Shown piece after piece: positions 26,201-32,179 of a stretch of 64,000 nt of DNA. The translations under genes and the position numbers were made by a program. Under the pieces are notes generated by a model. That model was not told where the DNA came from. It did not search any database and saw only the letters and a list, made by a program, of their open reading frames with translations. The stretch's first letter is position 1, and every line of letters starts with the position of its first letter. The stretch is from Lineus longissimus (lineage: Eukaryota; Nemertea; Pilidiophora; Heteronemertea; Lineidae), in contig NC_088318.1 in NCBI RefSeq assembly GCF_910592395.1, positions 13,392,349-13,456,348 on the forward strand. Reading direction: 5' to 3'.

Positions 26201-28551
26201 CTATAGGGTTGCGACAAAAATCGACCACTTACGAAGATGGGAGAGTGTGAGAATTCCCCATCACAGGCACTACAGATGTGCAGTGCCAAAGCCAGAGCGC
26301 CCTGGGGTGTTCCCAGGCAGTGGACACCAAGGAAATAATAACAAATGATGTTGACGTGGCAATTTGGTGTCCACTGCACCTGCATGACCGCAACAGGGAC
26401 TGTCTGACAGCTTTGATTGTCGAGGTCACAGCTGTCAGACAGTCCCTGTCACAGCTGTCAGACAGTCCCTGAGTGATCTCTTCATTCAGTTGCGGTCATG
26501 CAGGCGCAGTGGACACCAAATTGCCATGTCAACATCACTTGAGATCAATAGATAATGTCAAGTATTTTTGCTAAAACTTGATATCCTTCAGACTGGATTC
26601 CGAAAACCATTTTTTCGCCCTTGCCGGTTTATATCTATAGACCCCCTTGAAAGCTGTATCGATGTCATCAATATTTGCCCTGATCAGCCTTTGATATGTC
26701 GGTATTATAGGAATTTAGATAGGAGCAAGCGCTTGGTTGGCGCTTCTTGGTGCATTCTCAGAACAGACAGAGGGACAGTTATTTACTGATCATCTGTTTT
26801 TGTTGAGCCTCGGTCCCTCCTGGTTTAGGCCTGCCATAACCATATGTTCTATGGCCAACTTTTGAAACACTCGTGTGTGAGAAAGGCCCACAAGTGTGGC
26901 CAGGAGGAGACAGAGGGTCAACAAAATAATATGTCCTTATACGGACTTTTCGTTCCAGACAGACTCTAACCTGTCCCTCTGTCTGTTCGCCCGCGATCTT
27001 CTCACAGGCTGTAGAGTTAGCCGATGCCGAAATCATGATCGCTCGCATCTTTATTGGCCTATATGCGATCAAAAGGGGATGGCTCTCGAATATAATTCGT
27101 ATTTAGAATTCCAGGTTAACTATGTTAAAAGCAAAAAAGAGTGACATCAACACAATGTTTTCTCTCTCAGACTTGTCTAACCACATTTTTAACATCTATC
27201 ATAACAATAAAAGTTTTGAAATGTGATACGTCGGAACAGATCTAGAATGCTATTGACGTGAGTTGAACGGGTGAATATCAAACAACGCAAGTGGAAGGAC
27301 AATGGCATAACAAGCTATGGTGTTTACTCAAAACCAATTCCTATATTTTATATTTTTCAAAAGGCGAAATAATGTGAGTCGCTTTTCAATGAATATAATT
27401 TGTTGAAATAACCTAAATATTCGGCTGAGGCCACTACCTCGGTGTTCTTAAGTGGAAAAAGAGGCACATCTTGTCCTCAATCGTTTGAAGATAGGGCATT
27501 CAAGGATAAAGACAAAGCCTTCTAGCAACCGGCCTGTGATTTTCCTTAGCCTTTTGCAGTATGACAAGACGTCCTGACAATAGGGAGTTTTCGCAAATCC
27601 CCCGAAACGCCGAACGCGAACGCCCATCCACGTCTAACGTGGAGGGTAGGCGTTCGCGTGGACGTTTCGGGGGTTTCGCGAAAACTCCCTCACGAGAAGG
27701 TCAAATTCTATTACGCATAAGTCCAAGCGTCGTGCGTATTCTCATTGCGTAGATATCCAACTCATGAACTGTTTCGGGGCTTCATCTCAGGCCGCATATC
27801 TCTCGCAGTAAATCCTGGTTGCGCATCTGGAATCCGATATCGAAATATCGGAAGGCGGCGTATATTTAAACCACTGGTTATGTCAGGTTGTCTCTATACA
27901 GGAGTTCGGCAGCTGGTCCACCATCAGGCCGATTTCGAGTACACTCCTGACGCAGAAGTGGACCGGCCTCAAGTCACCCCATCATTCCTTAACATAAAGG
28001 AAGTGCTTTTGAATGACGAACGAACTGCCTCGGGAGTTTAATCGTGAGACACTCCTCCTTGGCTCTCGTCCTAAGACGGTCCGCGTTATCTGTGGGTGAT
28101 TGACATAAGCTGTGATGGATGACCGCAGGCGGAGTCGACACTTCACAATTGGCGCCCAAGTATAGTTGCATGCAATTAAACGCACATTTATAGAGAGTGG
28201 ACGAATGCAGAGGAAATGGAATTCCGTCCGTGACGAGTTACCATTTTCTCAGTTGAAAACTAACCAATTTCAAAGTCACTTTATAGGCCAATAGCGCATG
28301 TTAAAAGGCTCATCCAGACGTCATGAAGGAAACTCTCTGGACCATGATACCTCTATTAAAAAGCATATATATATCAGGAGCCGAAGCTGTGTAGACGAAC
28401 CAATATCATAAGTCTTAAAATTGTCTCACCTGAAGGTGAAATGTCGTAGACGGCTGTACTGGTAGTTCCCCGTCATAGGCCTTTCATAGTAGCGCAGATA
28501 CCTGGGATGGTAATCATGGCCGCTGGACTGGGAGAAGTTGTAGGAAGACAT
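1150..28551 (-). CDS. Transglutaminase, distal (long) isoform, 16 coding exons
   Basis: Calcium-dependent protein-glutamine gamma-glutamyltransferase, which crosslinks proteins through Gln-Lys bonds. Exons (minus strand): 28430-28551, 10616-10678, 9580-9719, 7605-7787, 7109-7369, 6661-6779, 5954-6061, 5384-5561, 4601-4742, 3914-4017, 3496-3738, 2968-3110, 2675-2810, 2194-2354, 1748-1887, 1150-1297. Every junction is GT-AG and phases join in frame to 796 aa. Seen: N-terminal Ig-like domain (RRGQ), catalytic core with Cys382 in QCWVFSG, His442 in HVWNE and Asp465 in [11 protein letters not shown], spaced 60 and 23 residues apart as in animal TGases, [21 protein letters not shown] and FVFAEVN, then two C-terminal beta-barrel domains ending [10 protein letters not shown]. 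The distal N-terminus of about 107 residues is rich in Tyr and Arg and has no acylation motif. It starts at an ATG (28549-28551). The first intron holds four GPCR genes. Family identity is certain; the distal exons are less sure because they rest on splice phase alone. Confidence 0.85.
4840..5215. repeat. Inverted and direct AGAATCTATGATGG-type repeats in a TGase intron
   Basis: The intron between exons 5384 and 4742 holds at least five variants of GATTCTATGATGGCC and its reverse complement (4842, 4937, 4966, 4992, 5118 approximately), interspersed with ATGTATATGT. They look like degraded fold-back repeats. No coding potential is seen. Confidence 0.4.
5384..5561 (-). CDS. Transglutaminase catalytic-cysteine exon
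   Basis: Encodes the [12 protein letters not shown] stretch and WAQCWVFSG around the nucleophilic Cys. The usual animal motif is QCWVFA; here Ala is Ser. It is preceded by Met from the exon at 5954-6061 (SQM|ANSND), as in other animal TGases. Nothing suggests loss of catalysis. Confidence 0.9.
8111..8276 (-). CDS. Alternative first coding exon of transglutaminase (acylation signal)
   Basis: A 166-nt coding exon (55 codons plus one base). It supplies Met-Gly-Cys plus Ser6 and Lys7, then Arg/Pro/Asp repeats. The longer reading frame up to 8300 starts at GTG and is not a credible eukaryotic start. Its use implies a promoter just above 8.3 kb, inside the distal transcript's intron. Confidence 0.75.
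9580..9719 (-). CDS. Distal N-terminal coding exon 3 of transglutaminase
   Basis: Flanked by TTGTTGCAG acceptor and GTAAGTG donor. Encodes [17 protein letters not shown] and a Pro-rich tail ending PPARKV, entering in phase 2 and leaving in phase 1. It joins exon 10616-10678 upstream and 7605-7787 downstream without a frame break. The Arg-Arg-Arg-Asn-Asn pattern recalls basic N-termini of some animal TGases, but I cannot assign a homolog. Confidence 0.65.
10616..10678 (-). CDS. Distal N-terminal coding exon 2 of transglutaminase (Arg-rich)
   Basis: A 63-nt exon between TTCTTTTAG and GTAAGTAGG. Read in the frame set by its neighbours it gives [18 protein letters not shown] different frame contains TAG, so the phase match with both neighbouring exons is informative. 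Confidence 0.6.
11127..11578. mobile_element. Inverted-repeat element, about 450 bp
   Basis: Arms of about 47 bp: GCTGGATTCACTGATTGTGA (11127 onward) matches the reverse complement of sequence ending at 11578, sharing ATTGTGACTCATG and CGCCTGGAT. Short CTGGATCG repeats adjoin the left arm. A 176-aa open frame spans it (10917-11447) but shows no known domain. Confidence 0.45.
12024..13046 (-). CDS. Class A GPCR, peptide-receptor (FMRFamide-receptor-like), copy 1
   Basis: Intronless, 340 aa, ATG at 13044-13046. Seven membrane segments are visible. N-terminus carries NTS (N-glycosylation). TM1 has GFVGN, TM2 LALGDNG (Asp2.50), Cys in DFMCKEF before TM3 pairs with ECL2 [11 protein letters not shown]3 ends SIDRFVAV in place of DRY, TM6 has SCYP instead of CWxP, and TM7 reads LNFFIY (NFxxY rather than NPxxY). 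The NFxxY form occurs in invertebrate FMRFamide and myosuppressin-type receptors, which is why I favour a neuropeptide ligand. The tail ends RCCGE, a possible palmitoylation site. Lies inside the distal TGase intron, same strand. Ligand unknown. Confidence 0.88.
   Translation of the reverse strand: MAVGFTGTEASRDRNTSTNSDEPLMETFISVFNFYLPSVTLSLGFVGNMIIFIIMTKRLRKRQNVIMSYHFRALALGDNGALTLGFGQRVILSIFPNAYAYYGDFMCKEFNYSLFVFFGVHVWNVIIISIDRFVAVCSPLKAAAWCTVKKARACYLFNCCFHLAFNSVKLWKYYQYPTKQSNEICVNPPEFPHWFEGFFVMFYYVIVNYSSPIIVLILNVSILIKFKRQGKELRNLGKTATKRKTDSQERHLTVMMLVVAFSFIFFLSCYPISDFVWNFFIPHVAMAYPNLVGLSYSFFYFILSLNSCLNFFIYSLVSAPFRKDFTNMFKGIIDMRCCGE
13083..13590. repeat. GTCGCC..TAGGCTT module array upstream of GPCR copy 1
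   Basis: Four variants of GTCGCCRRTAGGCTTNT start at 13083, 13251, 13384 and 13563, spaced 168, 133 and 179 nt apart. They lie 37 to 517 nt upstream of the GPCR start. Several are preceded by TGAACC and followed by TTGCT or ATATCGAAG, so the repeated unit is longer than the core. A reverse CCAAT (GATTGGCT) lies near 13720. Either a decayed tandem repeat or a shared promoter element. Confidence 0.55.
14372..15412 (-). CDS. Class A GPCR, tandem copy 2
   Basis: Intronless, 346 aa from the ATG at 15410-15412 (MSDFNESS, with an NES glycosylation site). The open frame extends to 15439 only through a GTG, so I reject that start. About 90% identical by eye to copy 3 (roughly 32 differences), with differences concentrated in the first 190 residues. 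Motifs: [19 protein letters not shown] (Cys where copies 1, 3 and 4 have Phe), [12 protein letters not shown] in ECL2, ACYP, CINFYLY. Basic ICL3 (FRQKGKEL) and Ser-rich tail. Part of a ~3.1 kb duplicated segment. Confidence 0.88.
   Translation of the reverse strand: MSDFNESSQDINKGNGDGHKDETLITLISLFNFYIPCVALSLGFIGNTVTLMIMTQRLRKCQNVVMSYHFRALAMGDNGSLILAFAHRVLLSKFPDTFAAYGDFLCKVLNYGVFAVFGIHVWNVIIISIDRCVAVCFPLKAAAWCTVKKARACYAFNICFHLAFNSVKLWKIYETNRSNIHTDICVNPPEFPEWFEGFILMFFFVIVNYSSPIIVLLLNISILIKFRQKGKELQNLNEKGAQKKQEIQERHLTVMMMVVAFAFIFFLACYPLDGVLWSYLIPQVAVAYPKLRELCFYISNFMTDLDFCINFYLYLLVSASIRKDLVRLFSCGGSIGQERSVHQSGS
15881..16915. repeat. Same module upstream of GPCR copy 2
   Basis: Variants at 15881 (ATCGCAGAAAGGCTTGTC), 16031 (GTCGCCGGTAGGCTTGT) and 16898 (GTCGCCAGCAGGCTTGT). 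The last two are separated by 387 nt once the 480-bp inserted element at 16136-16615 is removed. CCAATCAG sites occur near 16055 and 16655. Confidence 0.55.
16136..16615. mobile_element. 480-bp terminal-inverted-repeat element (MITE-like)
   Basis: Left end TAAAGCTTGCAGCACACTGG and right end its exact reverse complement; the terminal repeats extend to about 45 bp with one mismatch. GC-rich interior with repeated GGCGTC/GACGCC words, TAGCACAC and three direct GGCGGCAAGT copies at about 16471-16500. No transposase frame, so non-autonomous. Absent from the paralogous site near 20240, so it inserted after the segmental duplication or was lost from copy B. Target duplication not clear. Confidence 0.8.
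18524..19561 (-). CDS. Class A GPCR, tandem copy 3
   Basis: Intronless, 345 aa, ATG at 19559-19561 (MSAFNETS). Nearest relative is copy 2, with flanking DNA also duplicated. Full set of seven TMs, SIDRFVAV, conserved extracellular Cys pair, ACYP in TM6 and CINFYLY in TM7. No stop, frameshift or lost key residue, so both duplicates look functional. Confidence 0.88.
   Translation of the reverse strand: MSAFNETSQDINKGNGDGHEDETLITLMSLFNFYIPCVALSLGFIGNTATLIIMTQRLSKRRNVVMSYHFRALALGDNGSLILAFVHRVLLTKFLDAFAVYGDFFCKVINYGVFSVFGIHVWNVIIISIDRFVAVCFPLKAAAWCTVKKARACYAFNICFHLAFNLVKLWKTYKTNRSNTHTDICVNPPEFPEWFEGFILMFFFVIVNYSSPIIVLLLNISILIKFRQKGKELKHLNERGALKKQEIQERHLTVMMMVVAFAFIFFLACYPLDGVLWSYLIPQVAVAYPKLRVLCFYISNFMTDLDFCINFYLYLLVSASIRKDLVRLLSCGRSVGQARSVHQSG
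20121..20522. repeat. Same module upstream of GPCR copy 3
   Basis: Variants at 20121 (GTCGCCGTAAGGCTCGT) and 20505 (GTCGCTGGCAGGCTTGT), 384 nt apart as in copy 2. The counterpart of the 15881 module is deleted here. AGCCAATCAGCGCG at about 20280 is a CCAAT-type site shared with copy 2. Confidence 0.5.
21221..21400. repeat. Low-complexity poly-C, CA-rich and (GAT)n tract
   Basis: About 15 consecutive C at 21228-21242, followed by CACACACACCCC stretches to about 21280, then six GAT units near 21380. Assembly length here may be unreliable. Confidence 0.8.
22252..23250 (-). CDS. Class A GPCR, tandem copy 4
   Basis: Intronless. The open frame reaches 23316 but its first codon is TTG; the credible starts are ATG at 23250 (332 aa) or 23244. 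N-terminus contains NDT. Motifs: [45 protein letters not shown]. Shares with the others the ICL2 segment [10 protein letters not shown] and a basic ICL3. More diverged than copies 2 and 3, so it and copy 1 are the older members. Confidence 0.86.
   Translation of the reverse strand: MGMAGYNDTGTSSGVNTLKDDDPLMETLLAIFNFYIPCVLMCLGFIGNTVTFIIMTIRLRKRQNVVMSYHFRALAMGDNGMLILGMAQRVILDKVPNAFENYGDFLCKEFYYTLFASFGIHVWNVIIISVDRFVAVCFPLKAAAWCTVEKARACYLFNLCFHLAFNAVKLWKYYEKGSEEICVNPPDFPNWFENFILMFYYVIVNYAPPVIVLILNVSILISFRRKGKKLKDCDDKDAKQKKEGQERNLTLMMMVVAFAFIFCLACYPFDDLLWSYAMPHVAAAYPKLRELCFYIFNYMTDLDSCINFYIYLLVSASIRTDFLRLIGLSKGM
23604..23845. repeat. Same module upstream of GPCR copy 4
   Basis: GTCGCCTATAGGCTTGCGTTGCT at 23604 and CGCGCCAGTAGGCTTGTCTT at about 23824, about 220 nt apart and 350-580 nt above the GPCR ATG. 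Confidence 0.5.
24440..24546. repeat. Dispersed repeat, copy 2 (copy 1 at about 1548-1640)
   Basis: Shares with 1548-1640 the order ATCCTGAAC, CAACACTT.GGCACT, ACCGAGCT, GTAACGTG and GACTGACTCTGG. A diverged interspersed repeat; copy 1 lies in the last TGase intron. Confidence 0.45.
25602..26852. mobile_element. About 1.25-kb element bounded by 77-bp inverted repeats
   Basis: Left arm 25602-25678 (ATAGAACATATGGTTATGGC...) and right arm 26776-26852 are near-perfect reverse complements, including GGTCCCTCCT and AGTTATTTACTGATCATC. No long reading frame inside, so non-autonomous or collapsed. It contains the smaller palindrome at 26347-26536. Confidence 0.7.
26347..26536. mobile_element. 190-bp palindromic fold-back element
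   Basis: Arms beginning GATGTTGACGTGGCAATTTG and ending with its near reverse complement. The arms also share GGTGTCCACTGC and CATGACCGCAAC. The centre holds two tandem copies of CAGCTGTCAGACAGTCCCTG. Likely a MITE inserted in the larger inverted-repeat element. Confidence 0.7.
27582..27690. mobile_element. 109-bp near-perfect hairpin
   Basis: AGGGAGTTTTCGC at the left and GCGAAAACTCCCT at the right, with internal paired CCCCCGAAACG, GCGAACGCC and CCACGT. Loop is only a few bases. CG-rich compared with its surroundings. Fold-back MITE or hairpin; no coding role. Confidence 0.65.
28430..28551 (-). CDS. Distal first coding exon of transglutaminase
   Basis: ATG at 28549-28551 in a good context (CATCACCATGT). 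Encodes about 40 residues beginning [20 protein letters not shown], Tyr/Arg-rich, and ends CTTCAG|GTGAGA in phase 2. This fits the exon at 10678 exactly (AG+G = Arg). The link spans 17.75 kb and rests on phase, composition and orientation, so RNA support would be decisive. No convincing TATA box is visible upstream. Confidence 0.55.
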
Positions 28552-31500
28552 GGTGATGATGTGGCTAGAGCGATCTCCGAGAAGAGAAATGCGACACCGC
28601 AAGCCAAGGATGGGTCACCGCAGGTTTCTCAAACAAGCGCGTCGGACTGCGACAGTGTCGGAGTGGCAGATGTACAGATGAACGTCCGACTATCTCAGTG
28701 ACTCAAAGGCATTCACCACCGAATTTGAATTAAAAACATTTAGGCCTAGATAGCTTTTCTATGAATGAATGATGGCACCAAGACAATGCAAATATAGGTT
28801 ATTGTCACTACAAAAACTTGTTTCGGACGACATGATTTGAAAAGACACTGTCAAAACTAGCCTACCTGAAAGGTCTGCAGTGGCCGAAATTAAACCGCCG
28901 ATGTCTTGTTGTTCTTATTGAAAAGGGCATATTTTCGGTGTCGTAGGGCACAGAAGAGACAATTTCTTTTAATCTAGTGGTTGGTTTAAATCCCGGCTTT
29001 AAATTAGGTTGCAAGCTTGGGCATTTCAAAATGGCTATCAAACACTCTTCAGACATACAAATATATACAAATATTGTGCAGTGCAAACGAACTGTTTTTA
29101 TCACTTATTTGCATTAACAGGGCTTTCTGTTCTCTTTCTCGATCAAGTCAGTCTCGTTTGATCAAGAGCAAACAAAATTTCGACCAACGTACGGATGGGA
29201 TCTTTATGATATCACGTTCAAGATGAAAATCAGGTTATTCAAATAGCGCATTCTGCCTTGGAATAACAAATTGCAAAGGTTTTTTTTTTACTGCCATGAT
29301 TTACTATTATTGTACAATTACTGTAATAAACCGTGACCGATAAACAATAATTATACGCTAGACATTCCCCTGCAATGTAGCCTCCCATTCCTGCTCGATC
29401 CTAATGTTTAAAAGAGGTGTTATACTCATGTAACAGACGGCTTAAATTTCTACGATAAATGGTTCATAAGAAGTAGACCCACTTTATTATAAATTATCCT
29501 AATCTTGAGGCTTCATCAAAACTTGAATTATTTTGACAATCATCACAGGCATATTACATATGATTTCTCTTCTGTGGATGATCGGTATAATTATTACAAG
29601 CCGTCACACACTCGCTCTGGGGTGACATTTTATTTTCGGCAGCACCTGCTGATATCTTTTATGTAAGGGCCGTGTACAAAACTATAGGAAGCATTAGAAT
29701 CATTAGTACAAGTATCCTTCAGCTGTTGCCAGGATTGGTGAACATTTTATCGAAATACATTAGAAGATACAAATTGAAATCGTGATGTCCGAAAACTATA
29801 CACTTTAGATAAGAACGTTTCATTTCATGACGCGTATTTAAACAAATTACATGTATAAGGACTTTTAAACTGTCTTTGGGCCGAATGTGGTTCAGTCCGA
29901 AAATGATTTAAAATAGGAAGTGACTACTTGGCAAGCCCGGCTTACCAAACAGCGACTTTTTCTTGTCTTGAATGGAGAGCCGAACTCATTAATATTAAAG
30001 TAAAGTCTCCAGCTCGCCAAACAGGGTAGATTTTTTACGTGTTTGGCAAGCCCGGCTGGCCGAACAGGGTGGCTTTTTAGTGCTGTTTGGCAAGCGGCTC
30101 TCCAAACAGGACAAAAAATGCCTGTTCGGCGAGCGGCTTGCCAAATAGACCCGGCCTTTAAAATATTAGATAACGTAAATGAGCCGAGATAGTGGTAAAA
30201 AGCTTAAAGAGGCATTACCCCCAGTTGAACTATGAGTATAAGAGAAACTTAAAGGGGAATCGCCCCAGTTTAATTATGGATAGACTCAATCTGAAAAAGA
30301 TGATTAGATATAAAATATATAAGCGGTTTTGATTTCAACCTACACGTGCGGTAAGGGACGGGTTGGGTTCTTGACGGAACAGTCAGAGATTGTGTTGGAG
30401 TTAGTTGACTCAAGTTAGTTGTTCAGATCACCTATAAAGGTGATGCTCTCGCTTTGAGAATAATTGAGGCGTCACTGATTGTCTTCAAATTGGCTGTAGG
30501 TTGTTGTGACTGTTTGGTCGTGGACCTAAGCTGTACCTTCCCGGGTTGTTTGACATCACTTTAATTTCTTAGCGAACCTTAAACAGGAATGGTTATAATG
30601 ATATTAGAAATGTTTTACACATCACTTGAGAGAGAGTTGGATCGGGTCAGTCTATCGAAAGGTGTTTTTTTCCACAAGTATACAGCTGTTGCGCTGGTTT
30701 GGGCTTGATGTCGCCATTTGGGTTCGTCGGGACAATTGGCCGTGGTCACAGATGCTTTCTTCCATAGGGGCCAGAGTGGTCAGAACCGACAAATTCTGAC
30801 GACCCTGGTGATGGCTTCTCGAGTTGGTCGGGCATGACGTATCGGGGGTGTCGTGTTCGACTGGGCATGCGCAACAGTTGGGTACTTAGGGAAGGGACGC
30901 TCCAGATCCCGGGACTTCTGGAGAGATTGCCGAGAATTGATTTTGACGACTCACGAGACCTCTTGTTTTTACCCGTAATCAATCATCATTTAATTAAGTT
31001 CCAGTACACGGCCGGTAAACTTCTAGAATTGTACCTCCACAAAAGTGTCTCAACAAAAAATCTATTGATCACCCTACAACCGTTTTCCATTCAATTCGTC
31101 GACATCAACCTGGACAGACCCTTTGCAGGCTTCTATCGCCTGCACTGCAGGTCAAGATCTTGGACCTCTGGGGGACCCACACACCATAGGTTGGGTGTCC
31201 ACTGACAATCTGGCTCTCACCTTTTAAGCCGGATCTCAGGGAGGACATCAGCGCTTGGTGACACTCATTAGGAAGGACGGGGGAAGGATATGCGTTTGAA
31301 CACTGACACGTGGATCAAGGCGTCTATTTGCACGAGACAATGACATGATGAGATTAATATAGTCTGCATATTTTGTCAACCAGTGAGTTGATCTCGACAG
31401 TCTGGAAGAATCCTGGCCTATCATTCAGCTTTCAATAAACCAGTACTTCCTGGTCTTATCGGGATCTTATTGGAAAGTCGCAACGGTAGGCCTACCGTTA

Positions 31501-32179
31501 ATTTGGTCCTGGACTGGCCAAGATAAAGTGTCAGCATTTACTGAGCTTGTTCTGTTCTAATAACCCAATAAAGGTTGTCACCATGTCCCTACTGTCAGCG
31601 AGTCACAACCAACGACGACAGTGCTGGTAATTTCGTTTGGTTAAATAAGCTGAAAAAAGATGGCAATAGCGTAAAAACTAAGCTAGTCTTGCGCATGCAG
31701 TTTACTGCGAGTATTACAAAAGCGTTACTGATTGTTTTGACAATTGTTCGAGATTCGTAATGGCTTTCTGCAAATTTCAGTTTTCTGTGTTAAAATAAAA
31801 CCTGTTTTCCGGTTTAGCCGTCATTCTAAAATGCTGTTGGAACATGTGCTCACGTCTTTGGTAATGAAAATTTATATCTGAAATACATTTATAAAAAATC
31901 AGTCGTATTCTAACCATGTATTTGAGGTTGAAAGCAAACCATATTTTGACTTGTTTATATGTGGCTGCACTGTAGGCCCATACACTCGATACAGTGTGTC
32001 CCAGAAAAATTGTCTGTTTTGGGGTGTTTGGGTTCTAAGAATCAAAAACTGCCTGGTGTTAAACGACGTAGTACCATGCTGCATTTACATACAGGACTCA
32101 AAAAAGTGGACTCAACTAAGTAAGATGGGCCTAATTCAGTAATTGAGCGCATGTCCAGTATTCTTTCACTCTCTTTCAG
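28552..32179. other. Intergenic region between distal TGase start and the C2H2-membrane gene
   Basis: The two genes diverge from here, so both promoters should lie in it. I see no clear TATA box or CpG-rich core. Open frames at 30746-30982 (minus) and 30834-31205 (plus) overlap and show no domain. The missing first exon of the plus-strand gene probably lies in the last kilobase; a frame at about 31696-31746 encodes a Met followed by hydrophobic residues (ALLIVLTI) but lacks a good donor. Confidence 0.5.
29930..30152. repeat. Tandem array of TTTGGCAAGC palindromes
   Basis: About five imperfect palindromes of the form TGTTTGGCAAGC..GGCTTGCCAAACA at 29930, 30008, 30041, 30083 and 30121. The last three are spaced about 40 nt. 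Sequence between units is T-rich. Upstream of the distal TGase exon. Confidence 0.6.

Noticed and set aside
29930-30152. CRISPR-like array
   Set aside because: Repeats are palindromic and degenerate, spacing is irregular and the context is animal nuclear DNA.
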